DNA from: Arthrobacter luteolus NBRC 107841
GTDB taxonomy: Bacteria; Actinomycetota; Actinomycetes; Actinomycetales; Micrococcaceae
Assembly: GCF_001552075.1 (NCBI RefSeq)
Contig: NZ_BCQM01000003.1
Location: forward strand, 62,001 to 126,000
Reading direction: 5' to 3'
Length of the DNA stretch: 64,000 nt
Translations under genes and position numbers: made by a program
Notes under the pieces: generated by a model
Seen by the model: only the letters and a program-made list of their open reading frames with translations
What the model was told of the DNA's origin: nothing
Database searches by the model: none
In this document: in pieces, positions 16,578-26,240 of the stretch
How positions within the stretch are numbered: position 1 is the first letter of the stretch
Layout of the letters: the number at the start of each line of letters is the position of its first letter

Positions 16578-18121
16578 GTACAACAACCGCGCCGGTAGCC
16601 CGGGTGGAACAACACGGCATTGAACCGATTCCCGCCCCGGAACGGACATCCCGGCCCCTGGACCTCTTCCGCCTCTCTTTTGGCGGTGCCAACACCTTTG
16701 CCACGGTAGTGCTGGGATCCTTCCCGATTATCTTCGGCCTGTCCTTCCGCGATGCCTTGCTGGCCACAGTCCTGGGCCTGGTGGCCGGGGCCCTGGTCCT
16801 GGCGCCGATGGCGGTCTTCGGGCCGACCAACGGCACTAACAACGCTGTCTCCTCCTCGGCGCACCTGGGCGTGCACGGCCGCATCGTCGGCTCCTTCCTG
16901 TCCCTGCTGACTGCTTTCGCCTTCTTCTCCATCTCTGTCTGGAGCTCCGGCGACGCGCTGGTGGGCGGGGCCAACCGGCTGGTCGGCCTGCCGAACAACG
17001 TTTTCACGCTGAGTGTTGCCTACGCGGTGTTCGCCATCCTGATCCTCACCGTGTGCATCTACGGGTACCGGTTTATGCTGTGGGTCAACAAAATCGCAGT
17101 GGTTGCCGCTTCCGCGCTCTTCCTGCTGGGCATCGTCGCCTTCGCGGGTGCGTTCGATCCGTCCTACGCCGGAATTTTCGGGCCCGGTGCAGATGCCGAA
17201 ACCGCTGCCCTGTACTGGCCTTCGTTTATCGGCGCAGCGCTGATCGTGATGTCCAACCCGGTGTCCTTCGGTGCCTTCCTGGGTGACTGGTCCCGCTACA
17301 TCCCGGCAGAAACTCCTAAGGTCCGGATTCTGGGTGCGGCTTTCCTGGCCCAGATGGCCACCATGGTGCCGTTCCTCTTCGGCCTGGTCACCGCCACGAT
17401 TATCGCCATCCAGGCACCGGCATTCCTGGAAAGCTCGGACTACGTTGGCGGCCTGCTGGAGATCGCCCCGGCCTGGTACTTCCTGCCGGTGTGCCTGATC
17501 GCGCTGATCGGCGGTATGTCCACGGGCACCACCGCCCTCTACGGAACCGGCCTGGACTTCTCCTCCGTGTTCCCCCGGTTCTCCCGGATCCAGGCCACCA
17601 TCTTCATCGGCACCGTTGCGATCATCTTCATCTTCGTTGGCCGGTTTGCCTTCAACATCGTCCAGAGCATCTCAACCTTCGCCGTGCTGATCATCACCTG
17701 CACCGCCCCCTGGATGATCATCATGATGGTTGGTTTCGTGACCCGCCGCGGCTGGTACGACTCCGATTCGCTGCAGGTCTTCAACCGCCGCCAGGTGGGA
17801 GGCCGCTACTGGTTCAACAACGGCTGGAACTGGCGGGCCATGGGCGTCTGGGGCGTCTCTGCCGTCACGGGCCTGATGTTCGTCAACCTCCCGGGCCAGT
17901 TCGTTGGTCCGCTGGGCAACCTCGCGGCAGGCGTGGATCTGAGCATCCCGGTATCGATCGGCCTGGCCGCGGTGCTCTACCCGCTGGTACTGGTGCTGTT
18001 CCCTGAACCTGCCGACGCCTACGGACCCGCCGGTCCGCGGTTCGTCCGGGCCGCAGCACCTAAGAACACTCCGATCACGTCGGAGGACGCGGCAGCTGCG
18101 GATCCGGTAACCGCCGGCTAG
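16574..18121 (+). CDS. NCS1-family purine/cytosine permease
   Basis: 515-residue nucleobase:cation symporter with about twelve membrane segments. Family signs: the N-terminal motif with PLDLFRLSFGGANTFATV, the GPTNGTNNAVSSSAHLGVHG stretch, and SNPVSFGAFLGDWSRYIP. Relatives carry cytosine, purines, allantoin, thiamine precursors or hydantoins; the substrate is not decidable. It is coupled to the NTF2-like gene by a 4-base overlap. The palindrome at 16056-16076 is the likely control site. Confidence 0.9.
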   Translation: MSTTTAPVARVEQHGIEPIPAPERTSRPLDLFRLSFGGANTFATVVLGSFPIIFGLSFRDALLATVLGLVAGALVLAPMAVFGPTNGTNNAVSSSAHLGVHGRIVGSFLSLLTAFAFFSISVWSSGDALVGGANRLVGLPNNVFTLSVAYAVFAILILTVCIYGYRFMLWVNKIAVVAASALFLLGIVAFAGAFDPSYAGIFGPGADAETAALYWPSFIGAALIVMSNPVSFGAFLGDWSRYIPAETPKVRILGAAFLAQMATMVPFLFGLVTATIIAIQAPAFLESSDYVGGLLEIAPAWYFLPVCLIALIGGMSTGTTALYGTGLDFSSVFPRFSRIQATIFIGTVAIIFIFVGRFAFNIVQSISTFAVLIITCTAPWMIIMMVGFVTRRGWYDSDSLQVFNRRQVGGRYWFNNGWNWRAMGVWGVSAVTGLMFVNLPGQFVGPLGNLAAGVDLSIPVSIGLAAVLYPLVLVLFPEPADAYGPAGPRFVRAAAPKNTPITSEDAAAADPVTAG

Positions 18122-18145
18122 GCCGTTGGCCGAGGCCCACTTTTC

Positions 18146-18192
18146 GCTGTCCCTGCCCGCCCGGAGCTTTGTTCCGGAGGGGCAGGGACAGC
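18146..18192 (+). terminator. Terminator after the NCS1 operon
   Basis: Arms GCTGTCCCTGCCC (18146-18158) and GGGCAGGGACAGC (18180-18192), with a smaller CCGGA hairpin inside the loop, followed by GCTGTTT. Confidence 0.8.
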
Positions 18193-18300
18193 GCTGTTTC
18201 CGGCCGCGTTAACACGGGGTGACCTTCCGTTTACGTCACCGCAATGCAGGGTTCGTACGATCAGGGTCTGCCCCCGCCGGTTCAACGCCTTGAGGTCCCC

Positions 18301-19359
18301 ATGCAAACTGCGCCCAATCCGTCTGCCCCCTCCGTCCGCAGTGCCCTGTGGGGCATGGGCCTGGCCGTCGGCGCGCTGCATCTGCTCGCCTGGGGCGGGT
18401 TCGCGCTGCTGGTCCTGCCGCACAGCTACCGGACGGGAGACGGCGGCGCGGTCTTCGGTGCAGGCCTGGCCATTACTGCCTACCTCCTGGGGGTACGGCA
18501 CGCCTTCGACGCCGACCACATATCTGCCATCGACAACACCACCCGGCGGCTTGCCGTGGGGTCGGAACGGCCGGTCTCCACGGGGTTCTGGTTCGCTCTG
18601 GGCCACTCGACGATTGTGGTGGGGGCAGTGGCGCTGCTGGCTGCGGGGGTGGACGCCCTGGCCGGGCAGCTTTCGGACGACGGTTCAGCGCTGAAGCAGA
18701 TTTCCGGCATCTGGGGCCCAGCGGTTTCCGGTACCTTCCTGCTGCTGATCGGGACAATCAACCTGGTTGCCCTCGCCGGTATTGTGCGGGTCTTCCGCCA
18801 GCTGCGTTCTGGCAGTTTCCTTGAGGAAGAGCTTGAGGCAGCTTTGGAACAGCGAGGGTTTGTCAGCCGGCTGCTGGGGCCCGTTGCCCGGCGTGTGGAC
18901 CGGCCGTGGAAAATGTACCCGCTCGGTTTCCTGTTCGGCCTGGGCCTGGATACCGCGACCACCATCGGCCTGTTTGTGGTCGCCGGCGGCGCGGTGGTCC
19001 TCTTGCCCTGGTATGTGGTGATGATCCTGCCGCTGCTCTTCACCTCCGGCATGGTGCTCTTTGACTCCCTGGACGGGGTGCTGATGGCGGGGGTTTACAA
19101 GTGGGCCTACGATGCTCCGGCGCGCAAGGTGTTCTACAACCTCGTCATCACCGGTGTTTCAGTGGCCGTGGCGTTCCTAGTGGGTGCGGCGGTGCTGGGC
19201 GGCCTGTTCACCGACATCCTGGGTCTCCAGACGGGGCCGGTGGCCTGGCTCGGCGGGCTGGACCTGGAGTACTTCGGGTTCGCCGTCGTTGGGATCTTCC
19301 TGGCCGCCTGGGCCGCTGCGGCAGCCTACTGGAAGACATCGGACGGGCTGACCCGCTGA
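18301..19359 (+). CDS. HoxN/NixA-type nickel (cobalt) permease
   Basis: 352 residues, about eight membrane segments. The nickel signature RHAFDADHISAIDNTTR lies in the second segment, with LGHSTIVV, LGLDTATTIGL and LFDSLDGVLM in the later ones; all four are hallmark motifs of the NiCoT family. It faces the urease operon, which needs nickel, across a short convergent interval, so nickel supply for UreC is the likely task. The ATG has GAGG seven bases upstream. The 3' end runs into repeats of its own last codons. Confidence 0.93.
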   Translation: MQTAPNPSAPSVRSALWGMGLAVGALHLLAWGGFALLVLPHSYRTGDGGAVFGAGLAITAYLLGVRHAFDADHISAIDNTTRRLAVGSERPVSTGFWFALGHSTIVVGAVALLAAGVDALAGQLSDDGSALKQISGIWGPAVSGTFLLLIGTINLVALAGIVRVFRQLRSGSFLEEELEAALEQRGFVSRLLGPVARRVDRPWKMYPLGFLFGLGLDTATTIGLFVVAGGAVVLLPWYVVMILPLLFTSGMVLFDSLDGVLMAGVYKWAYDAPARKVFYNLVITGVSVAVAFLVGAAVLGGLFTDILGLQTGPVAWLGGLDLEYFGFAVVGIFLAAWAAAAAYWKTSDGLTR

Positions 19360-19388
19360 CCTGCTGACCTGCTGACCCGCTGACCGGG
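19349..19388 (+). repeat. 8-bp tandem repeat over the stop codon of the nickel permease
   Basis: Units of the type CTGACCTG begin every eight bases, putting TGA at 19349, 19357 (the real stop), 19365, 19373 and 19381. Because eight is not a multiple of three, all reading frames meet a stop within 24 bases. Confidence 0.8.
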
Positions 19389-19497
19389 CGGCCGGGAGGC
19401 CCGCTGACCGGGCGCCGGGGCCGAAGGGACAGCTTCCCCGTCCGCGGGGCCTCCCGGCGGACGCCTTGCCGCAGCCGGACGGCAGCACCAAGCCGCG

Positions 19498-19610
19498 CGG
19501 TTCAGCTAGCGCGCGGTTCAGCTAGCGCACGGTTCAGTTATCGCACGGTTCAGTTATCGCGCACGGTTCAGCTAGTCCGTAACGCGGTTCAGCTGGTCCG
19601 TAAGCTGAAC
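19498..19610 (-). repeat. 16-bp tandem repeat copied from the ureD 3' end
   Basis: Units resembling GCGCGGTTCAGCTAGC (plus strand) occur about six times, two exact, two as GCACGGTTCAGTTATC, and two longer ones that lie inside the last codons of ureD. Read in the ureD direction, each outer unit carries TAG or TAA plus a TGA, in rotating frames. Confidence 0.8.
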
Positions 19611-20426
19611 CTTCCACCGGTCGTACTCCGGCTGCACCAGCCGGTCGGCCTGATGGGCCGAATCGGCCAGGGCGCGGAGGACAGCACCGTCGGCGGCAAG
19701 CTCGAACCGGTGTGCCGCGGGACCGGCCGTTCCCGGGCCTGCGTTTCCCGGGCCGGTGATTCGGTCCGGACCAGCGCCCGGGTCCTCGCCGGTCTCCGGC
19801 CCCTGCCCCGGTGACGGCCGCCAGCCGGCCGCCGTCGCACTGGAGAGCACCTTGGAGGTGCCCAGCACGCCGATGGCCTGCCGCCGGACGCCGGTAAGAT
19901 CCAGATCCTCGTACAGGAAGTCACCGCCGGGGCCGGTCAGCCGGGTCACGCTGCGCAGTGCGCCGCCGGCTTCCCCGGAGCGTCCCAGCACCAGGGTTTC
20001 CCGGATCAGCACCCGGGCTCCGGCGCCCATCCGCACACGGGTCTGCCGGAGGACATTCGCACCGCCGGCAATCACAAACGGTGCACCGTCCCACACCAGT
20101 GCCGAACCCTCACCCAGGACGGCGTCCAGCGTCCAGCGGGAGGCGACCCCTTCGGCGTCGTAGGCCACCATCCCGGCCGGTTCGATCACCTCCAGCGTGA
20201 CCCCGGGACCAACGTTGAGCTCAATCCGGATGTCGTCCCCGCCCAGCAGCATCATGTGGATCCCAATCAGGGCAACGCGCAGATGCGGGGTCCCGCCGTC
20301 CGGCGCGCGCAGCGGGGCACTGACCGGCCGCGGCGCCAGATAGAGTCCCTGGTCCAGCACGGAGAACCGGGCACCGGCCCCCGATCGTTCCACACAAATC
20401 CGGGTGGGCCGGGAGCCGGTATCCAC
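19572..20426 (-). CDS. ureD: Urease accessory protein UreD (UreH)
   Basis: 284 residues from a GTG start. UreD forms the scaffold to which UreF and UreG bind during delivery of nickel to the urease apoenzyme. Core motifs: LYLAPRPVSAPLRA, IGIHMMLLGGDD, LEVIEPAGMVAYDA, VWDGAPFVIAGGANV, RETLVLGRSGEAGG. The GTG at 20426 is the first possible start after the ureG stop; it has no good ribosome site, so translation may be coupled to ureG. A Gly/Pro-rich insert lies between about residues 215 and 240. The last codons are part of a tandem repeat. Confidence 0.85.
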   Translation of the reverse strand: MDTGSRPTRICVERSGAGARFSVLDQGLYLAPRPVSAPLRAPDGGTPHLRVALIGIHMMLLGGDDIRIELNVGPGVTLEVIEPAGMVAYDAEGVASRWTLDAVLGEGSALVWDGAPFVIAGGANVLRQTRVRMGAGARVLIRETLVLGRSGEAGGALRSVTRLTGPGGDFLYEDLDLTGVRRQAIGVLGTSKVLSSATAAGWRPSPGQGPETGEDPGAGPDRITGPGNAGPGTAGPAAHRFELAADGAVLRALADSAHQADRLVQPEYDRWKVQLTDQLNRVTD

Positions 20427-20442
20427 GGCGCCGCAGACAGGA

Positions 20443-21189
20443 TCAGTGACGGTGGACAGCGCCGGGCTCCTCGTCGTGGCTGTGGATAAACCCGCCGTCC
20501 TCGTCAGCGTGGAAGTGCGGTGCCATGGGCCCAGGGTCCTGCGGGGTGTGCGAACCGGCGCGGTGCTGGGCGACCATCCAGCGCACCCAGGCACTGAGCT
20601 GGTCGATGGTTTCCTGGCGTTTGCGGGACAGTGCCAGGACCGGTCCGCCCTCGCGTGCAGCGGTGGCATCAGCGACCATCTGGTCCACATCCACGTCCAC
20701 GTGCGGGGCCAGATCGATCTTGTTAATCACCAGCAGGTCCGCGCGGGCGATGCCGGGCCCGCCCTTGCGCGCGACGTCGCCGCCGCCCGCGACGTCGAGT
20801 ACGAAGATCTGGGCGTCCACCAGGGCGGGGGAGAAGGTCGCGGTGAGGTTGTCGCCGCCGCTTTCCACGAGGACCAGGTCCAGGGGAGCGAAGTCCGCTT
20901 CGAGGTCCTCGACGGCCAGCAGATTGGTCGTGACGTCGTCGCGGATGGCGGTGTGCGGGCAGGCCCCGGTCTCAACTGCCCGGATCCGCTCAGCGGGCAG
21001 GACACCGGCCGAGCGAAGGAACCGGGCATCCTCATCCGTGTAGATGTCATTGGTGATCACCCCGATGCTCAGTTCCCCGGACATCGCCCGGCAGACCGTG
21101 GCGATCAGTGAGCTTTTTCCCGTCCCCACGGGTCCTGCGACTCCGAGACGCAGGGAACGGGTGGACGGGGGTGTGGCGGACGGGTGCAT
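20443..21189 (-). CDS. ureG: Urease accessory GTPase UreG
   Basis: 248-residue SIMIBI-class GTPase that binds nickel and powers its transfer to urease. P-loop GPVGTGKSS is near residue 20; nickel site [13 protein letters not shown], the [11 protein letters not shown] segment, and guanine motif NKIDLAP are all present. The C-terminus has a His-rich tail ([18 protein letters not shown]), a common extra nickel store. The ATG at 21189 lies eight bases after the ureF stop, and a longer frame would run into ureF. Confidence 0.95.
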   Translation of the reverse strand: MHPSATPPSTRSLRLGVAGPVGTGKSSLIATVCRAMSGELSIGVITNDIYTDEDARFLRSAGVLPAERIRAVETGACPHTAIRDDVTTNLLAVEDLEADFAPLDLVLVESGGDNLTATFSPALVDAQIFVLDVAGGGDVARKGGPGIARADLLVINKIDLAPHVDVDVDQMVADATAAREGGPVLALSRKRQETIDQLSAWVRWMVAQHRAGSHTPQDPGPMAPHFHADEDGGFIHSHDEEPGAVHRH

Positions 21190-21196
21190 GGGGTTT

Positions 21197-21967
21197 TCAG
21201 GCAACGAACAGTCTCCTTGTTCTGGTGGTGTGGTCTTCGGCCCAGTGCTCCATCCACGGGGCACTGAGGGCGGGCAGGTCTTCGAGTCCGCGGGCGGCCA
21301 CCGCGGATTCTGCGACGTCGTTGATCTCGCCCTCAGCGGCGAGGATCCAGCCGGCCGCGGTCATGGGGTCGATCGGCAGCAGCTTCAGGGCCGCGGATAC
21401 GACGGACTGGGCATCGTCGTAGCAGCAGAGCCGGGCCAGCGGACCCTCCGTCATACCGAGTGCGGCTGCGGTCACCCCGAGGGCTACGGGCCGGGTGGGT
21501 TTCGGCACGGTCTGTTTCAGGAGCGCGACGGCGGGATCCCCGGCCTTCAGGGTGGCCGCCAGGCGCAGCATGCCGCGGCCGAGCCGGCGGGATGCGTCGC
21601 GCTGGGCGGCGGACGGGGTGCGGGCGTCGAGTGCGGCTTCCAGCTCCACGAAGCCGGGAGGGACCGTTTCCTGTCCGGTATCCGGACGCGGCTCCGAACC
21701 GGTTCCTGAACCGGGCTGCGGGACCGGACCGGCGGTGCGGATCGCCTGAGCTGCCCGGAAGGCCAGCACAGCGGCGCATGCCTCCATCCGCACCACGGTG
21801 GAAAGCCGCGCCAGTAAGTAGGGGTACACACCCTCGACGCCCAGCCCGGCGAGCACCGCGGGTTCCATGCCCGCGGGTTCCATGCCCGCGGAGTGTGAAT
21901 AGGCGCCGGACGGCAGCCGGGAATCGGCGAGCAGGAACCCTGCCAGGGCAGAGCCGGTGTCAGACAT
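21197..21967 (-). CDS. ureF: Urease accessory protein UreF
   Basis: 256 residues, all-helical partner of UreD that gates UreG GTPase activity. Family motif [16 protein letters not shown] is at the N-terminus, and the segments [20 protein letters not shown] and EINDVAESA follow. Two oddities: an exact short duplication [10 protein letters not shown] near residue 30, coded by a 15-base repeat, and a Pro/Gly-rich insert (about residues 80-105). Neither breaks the frame, so the protein is probably functional. Confidence 0.92.
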   Translation of the reverse strand: MSDTGSALAGFLLADSRLPSGAYSHSAGMEPAGMEPAVLAGLGVEGVYPYLLARLSTVVRMEACAAVLAFRAAQAIRTAGPVPQPGSGTGSEPRPDTGQETVPPGFVELEAALDARTPSAAQRDASRRLGRGMLRLAATLKAGDPAVALLKQTVPKPTRPVALGVTAAALGMTEGPLARLCCYDDAQSVVSAALKLLPIDPMTAAGWILAAEGEINDVAESAVAARGLEDLPALSAPWMEHWAEDHTTRTRRLFVA

Positions 21968-21978
21968 GGTGCCCCGGC

Positions 21979-23685
21979 CTAGAAGAGGGTGTAGCGCTGG
22001 GTCAGCGGGAGCTCGGAAACCGGTGCCGGTTCAATGACCTGGCCGTCGATGCTGACCAGGAATGTTTCCGGATTCACCTGGATGTCCGGCAGTGCAGTGT
22101 TATTCGGCAGGGACGCTTTGGTGACGTTGCGGGTGGAGGTGATTGCGGTCAGGGGACGGGTGAGTCCCAGCTTCTCCGCCAGGCCGTCCTCCAGTGCCGC
22201 CGGGGCAACGAACGACGTCGAGAGGTGTGGTGCCGAGGAAGCGCGGCCGGCGAGGGCCTCGCGCATCCAGACCGGCTGCGGAGTGGGCAGCGAAGCGTTC
22301 GGGTCGCCCATCTGCCCGGCCACGATTGCCCCGCCCTTGATCACGATTGCGGGACGGATGCCGAAGAACGCCGGATTCCACAGCACCAGGTCCGCCATTT
22401 TGCCGACCTCGATGGACCCGACCTCGCCGTCAATGCCGTGGGCCACAGCGGGACAGATCGTGTACTTGGCGATGTAGCGCCGGACCCGTTCGTTGTCCGC
22501 GGGCAGGGAGGATTCCGTGGTGCCCATGTAATCCTTCATCACGTGGGCCACCTGCCAGGTGCGGGTGATGGTTTCGCCGATCCGGCCCATGGCCTGGGCA
22601 TCCGAAGAAGTGATGGACATGGCGCCGAGGTCCTGGAGGACGTCCTCGGCCATCATGGTGTTGGCCCGGATCCGGGATTCGGCGAAGGCCAGGTCCTCCG
22701 GGATCCGCGGGTTGAGGTGATGGCAGACCATCAGCATGTCCAGGTGCTCGGCCACCGTGTTCACGGTGAAGGGCAGGGTGGGATTGGTCGACGCCGGCAG
22801 TACGTTGGCGGCCGCCGCCACGGTAATGATGTCCGGGGCATGGCCGCCGCCGGCGCCTTCGGCGTGGAACACATGGATACCGCGGCCCTTGATGGCGGCC
22901 AGGGTGTCCTGGACGTAGCCGGCCTCGTTCAGCGAGTCGGCGTGCAGGGCCACCTGGACACCCCAGCTCTCCGCCGCCGTGAGTGCGGCGTCGATGGCGG
23001 CGGGGGTGGAGCCCCAGTCCTCGTGCACCTTGTAGCCGGCGGCGCCGGCAAGGGCCTGCTCTTCGAGGGCCGCCTGGCTGACAGTGTTGCCCTTGCCGTA
23101 GAGCAGGAAGTTCATCGGCAGCGTATCGAGGGCCCGGTGCATGACCTGCAGGTTCCAGGCTCCCGGGGTTGCGGTGGTGGCCTTGGATCCCTCGGCCGGC
23201 CCGGTGCCGCCGCCTCCCACCGTGGTGATCCCGGAGGCCAGGGCTTCGCGCAGGGCGTCAGTGCCGAGCAGGTGCACGTGCGTGTCGATTCCTCCGGCGG
23301 TGAGGATCCTGCCCTCCCCGGCGACCACCTCGGTTCCCGGTCCGATCACCAGTGCCGGGTCGATTCCGTCCATGATGTCCGGGTTGCCGGACTTGCCGAT
23401 TCCGGCGATCCGGCCGTTTTTCACCCCGACGTCGGCGCGGACGATTCCCCAATGGTCCACGATCACCACGTTCGTGATGATCAGGTCCGGTGCGCCCTCG
23501 GCTGAGGTCCGGGTGGACTGGGCCATGGACTCACGGATGTTCTTCCCGCCGCCGAAAACCGATTCGTCCCCTCCGAAGGTGTAGTCCTTTTCCGGGGAAA
23601 TCCAGAGGTCCGTGTCCGCGAGCCGGATCTGGTCCCCGACGGTGGGTCCGTACAGCTGGGCGTAGTCGTGCCGGCTGACCTGCAT
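21979..23685 (-). CDS. ureC: Urease alpha subunit
   Basis: 568 residues, catalytic subunit hydrolysing urea to ammonia and carbamate. All active-site residues are in place: H136 and H138 ([10 protein letters not shown]), carbamylated K219 with H221 (GYKVHEDWG), H248 (ALHADSL), H274 and H282 in the [12 protein letters not shown] segment, flap C321-H322-H323, and D362 (SSDAQAMGR). The numbering is two higher than in Klebsiella UreC, so there are no gaps in the core. Stop and start spacings to ureB (2 bases) and ureF (11 bases) show a tight operon. Confidence 0.98.
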   Translation of the reverse strand: MQVSRHDYAQLYGPTVGDQIRLADTDLWISPEKDYTFGGDESVFGGGKNIRESMAQSTRTSAEGAPDLIITNVVIVDHWGIVRADVGVKNGRIAGIGKSGNPDIMDGIDPALVIGPGTEVVAGEGRILTAGGIDTHVHLLGTDALREALASGITTVGGGGTGPAEGSKATTATPGAWNLQVMHRALDTLPMNFLLYGKGNTVSQAALEEQALAGAAGYKVHEDWGSTPAAIDAALTAAESWGVQVALHADSLNEAGYVQDTLAAIKGRGIHVFHAEGAGGGHAPDIITVAAAANVLPASTNPTLPFTVNTVAEHLDMLMVCHHLNPRIPEDLAFAESRIRANTMMAEDVLQDLGAMSITSSDAQAMGRIGETITRTWQVAHVMKDYMGTTESSLPADNERVRRYIAKYTICPAVAHGIDGEVGSIEVGKMADLVLWNPAFFGIRPAIVIKGGAIVAGQMGDPNASLPTPQPVWMREALAGRASSAPHLSTSFVAPAALEDGLAEKLGLTRPLTAITSTRNVTKASLPNNTALPDIQVNPETFLVSIDGQVIEPAPVSELPLTQRYTLF

Positions 23686-23687
23686 TA

Positions 23688-24008
23688 CTAGGCTCCTTTG
23701 GGGGCGGTGCGAATCTGGAGCCCGGGCACAGTCGCGCTTCCGGCGAACCTCACCAGCAGCACTTCGCGGGAGGCCCCGGGCTCAAAGCGCACGGCAGTTC
23801 CAGCCGGAACTCCCAGCCGGAATCCGGCTGCTGCGGCCCGGTCGAAGGAGAGGGCTGAGTTCACGTCCGCGAAGTGGAAGTGCGAACCCACCTGGATGGG
23901 CCGGTCGCCGTCGTTCATCACCACCAGCGTCCGGGACTCGCGGCCCGCATTGATCTCCAGGAAGCCCGTGGCGGTGCGGACTTCACCGGGAACCAGGGGC
24001 CCGCTCAT
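23688..24008 (-). CDS. ureB: Urease beta subunit
   Basis: 106 residues, the usual size. Motifs: [18 protein letters not shown] at the start and [19 protein letters not shown], where the family has VGSHFHFFE or similar, then [14 protein letters not shown]. It forms the structural trimer with UreA and UreC. Its ATG overlaps the ureA stop by four bases. Confidence 0.97.
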   Translation of the reverse strand: MSGPLVPGEVRTATGFLEINAGRESRTLVVMNDGDRPIQVGSHFHFADVNSALSFDRAAAAGFRLGVPAGTAVRFEPGASREVLLVRFAGSATVPGLQIRTAPKGA

Positions 24009-24307
24009 GAGATGGGATCCGTGATGGTGACGAGTTTGCGCCCATCCGGGAAGGTGGCTTCGATCTGCAGGTCCGGGATCATCTCCGGAACGCCTTCCAT
24101 GACGTCAGTGCGGGAGAGCACACTGCGCCCGTCACTCATCAGATCGGCCACCAGGCCGCCTTCGCGGGCGCGTTCCATCACCCAGCAGGAGAGCAGGGCA
24201 ACGGCTTCGGGGTAGTTGAGCCTTAACCCGCGTGTCCGACGGTCGCGCGCGACCATCCCGGCAACACTGAGCAGCAGCTTGTCCGTATCGGCAGGCGTAA
24301 GAAACAT
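24005..24307 (-). CDS. ureA: Urease gamma subunit
   Basis: 100 residues, first gene of ureABCFGD. Family motifs: [38 protein letters not shown] with the Asn-Tyr-Pro-Glu core, and a C-terminus LVTITDPIS where most relatives read LVTVHxPI. The start follows GGAAG in the minus-strand sense. No operator is obvious between here and the DoxX-like gene on the same strand 94 bases upstream. Confidence 0.96.
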   Translation of the reverse strand: MFLTPADTDKLLLSVAGMVARDRRTRGLRLNYPEAVALLSCWVMERAREGGLVADLMSDGRSVLSRTDVMEGVPEMIPDLQIEATFPDGRKLVTITDPIS

Positions 24308-24401
24308 GGGGAAAGTCTTCCACCGGCATGTTTCAGGTTGTCGCCACTGTGTTTCCGGGACGTTGCGGGCTTACTGGAAGGCTGCCTTCCGGGGCCGGGA
24401 G

Positions 24402-24926
24402 TTACTTGCCCTTGCCCTTATGCGAATGGGCGTGCGCATCCTTGGCGTCCTTAGCCGCCTTCACTGCGGCGGCTGCTGCGGCGGTCTTCACCGGGGTGGG
24501 AACCTTAACGACCTTGACCTTTTTCTTGTTCTTGGTATCCAGAATCAGTGCCGCAGCGATCCCCGCCAGCCAGATGTCCTTCGCGAACGGCACACCGGCG
24601 TTGCTCGGCCGGAAGCCGTCGTCCTCCGTAAACTCCGGAGTCTTCAGGTACATGGTGACCATTCCGCCGGAAAACGCGCCCAGCGCCAGGCCAGCCAGCT
24701 TACTGGGCACAAACGGTGTCAGGAGGAACAGCCCAAGCGTGATTTCCGCGGCGCAGAGGAGTTTGCCGAACCGCACGGGTTCCAGGTCCAGGACCTGGGG
24801 GAAGGCATTTCCGGCCAGATGCTGCAGCCCGGCCGCTGATTCGGCGTCCAGATTGCGCTTGTTCAGGCCGGAATTGAGGATATAGGCGCCGGTGGTGAGC
24901 CGCAGCGGAATATGGCTGAGTTTCAT
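24402..24926 (-). CDS. DoxX-like membrane protein
   Basis: 174 residues with four predicted membrane segments (RFGKLLCAAEITLGLFLL is one). The opening IPLRLTTGAYILNSGLNK and the later FPQVLDLEP are typical of DoxX-like proteins in actinobacteria. The C-terminus is a soluble, Lys/Ala-rich stretch ending in a His/Lys cluster (HAHSHKGKGK). DoxX relatives are linked to redox and detoxification complexes, but no partner is adjacent. It lies upstream of ureA on the same strand, with a small GGAAGGC/GCCTTCC hairpin (24376-24390) between. Confidence 0.78.
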   Translation of the reverse strand: MKLSHIPLRLTTGAYILNSGLNKRNLDAESAAGLQHLAGNAFPQVLDLEPVRFGKLLCAAEITLGLFLLTPFVPSKLAGLALGAFSGGMVTMYLKTPEFTEDDGFRPSNAGVPFAKDIWLAGIAAALILDTKNKKKVKVVKVPTPVKTAAAAAAVKAAKDAKDAHAHSHKGKGK

Positions 24927-25160
24927 AGTGGTTCCTTACGGGGGTCGGCGGTTTCACGCACGAGCCTACGGCCGGGCAGGGGCCGGCACCAGAGCGGGCC
25001 ACAAAAACCGGACTGGCCGGCGGGTTCCGGACCGGCACTTCATGAACACCGGATGGCTGGCAGGTGCACATCGGGTGCCGGGGCCAACACACGGCCGTAA
25101 AGTTACCCCGATCACCTTATTTCTGCTTTGATTAAGCCGGTACCGAGCTTCCGAATCCCC

Positions 25161-25190
25161 GACGACACTAGACGACACCGGACGACACTA
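25161..25190. repeat. Three 10-bp tandem repeats
   Basis: GACGACACTA, GACGACACCG, GACGACACTA, directly before the ribosome site GAAGG of the phosphodiesterase. The remaining stretch 24927-25160 shows no other feature that I can support. Confidence 0.7.
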
Positions 25191-25201
25191 GAAGGTCAAC
25201 A

Positions 25202-26098
25202 ATGGATTACCTCCCGGCCGAACATCCCCGGCCGCGACACTTCATCCTTCATCTGAGCGACACCCATCTGCTGGCCGGCCCCGGTCCGCTTTACGGGACG
25301 GTGGACAGCCGGGCGAAGCTGCTCTCCCTCTTTGCGCGGCTGGAGGCGGCGGAGCGCCGGCCCGAAGCGATAGTTTTCACCGGAGACCTCGCAGACAAGG
25401 GTGAGGCGGCAGCCTACGACTCCCTGCGGGCAATCGTGGAACCTGCAGCGCAGCGGATGGGCGCCCGGGTGATCTGGGTTATGGGCAACCACGACCGGCG
25501 GGACACGTTCAAGGAACGCCTGCTGGACGAGGCGCCGGACATGGCACCGATGGACCGGGTCTACGAGGTCAACGGCCTGCGCGTCATCACCCTGGACTCC
25601 ACCGTTCCCGGCTACCACCACGGCGAGCTCAGCGGAGCCCAACTGGTGTGGCTGCGCTCCGTCCTGGCGGATCCGGCACCGGACGGGACCATCCTGGCCC
25701 TGCACCATCCGCCGGTTCCCAGCGTCCAGGACCTCAGTGTCCTGGTGGAACTTCGGGATCAGCGCGCCCTGGCGTCTGCCCTGGAGGGAACGGATGTCCG
25801 GGCCATCATCGCCGGCCATCTGCACTATTCCACCTTCGCCACCTTCGCCGGCATCCCGGTGTCCGTTGCCTCGGCCACCTGTTACACGCAGGACCTTGCG
25901 ACGCCGGGAACCCGGGGGCAGGACGCCGGGCAGGGCTTCAACATGATCCATGTGTATGAGGACTCCGTGGTCCACTCGGTCGTGCCCTTGGAGGAGCAGG
26001 AAACCGTGGGAGAGCGGGTCGATGAGACGGAGACCCGGCGCCGGCTTGAAGCTGCCGGAATCCGCATCCTCGAGGCCCGGAGCATGAGCCACGCCTGA
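25202..26098 (+). CDS. Calcineurin-like phosphodiesterase (CpdA/Rv0805-like)
   Basis: 298-residue metallophosphoesterase. The metal-binding series is complete: SDTHLL (D-x-H), VFTGDLAD (G-D), MGNHDRR (G-N-H-D), ALHHPPVP and AGHLHYS (G-H-x-H). This order and length fit class III cyclic-nucleotide phosphodiesterases such as Rv0805 or CpdA. cAMP is the expected substrate, which would link it to the cNMP-sensing glutaminase in the same region, though relatives are promiscuous. ATG with GAAGG upstream. The last ten bases before the stop recur just downstream. Confidence 0.88.
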   Translation: MDYLPAEHPRPRHFILHLSDTHLLAGPGPLYGTVDSRAKLLSLFARLEAAERRPEAIVFTGDLADKGEAAAYDSLRAIVEPAAQRMGARVIWVMGNHDRRDTFKERLLDEAPDMAPMDRVYEVNGLRVITLDSTVPGYHHGELSGAQLVWLRSVLADPAPDGTILALHHPPVPSVQDLSVLVELRDQRALASALEGTDVRAIIAGHLHYSTFATFAGIPVSVASATCYTQDLATPGTRGQDAGQGFNMIHVYEDSVVHSVVPLEEQETVGERVDETETRRRLEAAGIRILEARSMSHA

Positions 26099-26140
26099 GG
26101 GCATCGGCCACGCCTGGGGCGCGGAGGTTTACTGCCGGTC

Positions 26141-26240
26141 CTTCCGGGACCCGGTCAGTCCTTCCGGGACCCGGTCAGTCCTGCCCGGACCCGGTCAGTC
26201 CTGCCCGGACCCGGTCAGTCCTCCGCGGACCCGGTCAGTC
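26141..26240 (-). repeat. Five 20-bp tandem repeats copied from the PPOX gene end
   Basis: Five head-to-tail units of exactly 20 bases (26141, 26161, 26181, 26201, 26221). The last one contains the TGA of the PPOX gene (26235-26237). Each unit reads GGACTGACCGGGTCC in the gene's direction, so TGA returns every 20 bases, shifting frame each time. Confidence 0.9.

Noticed and set aside
21460-23505. 681-codon plus-strand frame opposite ureF and ureC
   Set aside because: The minus strand has an intact urease subunit with all active-site residues; the antisense product shows no recognisable fold.
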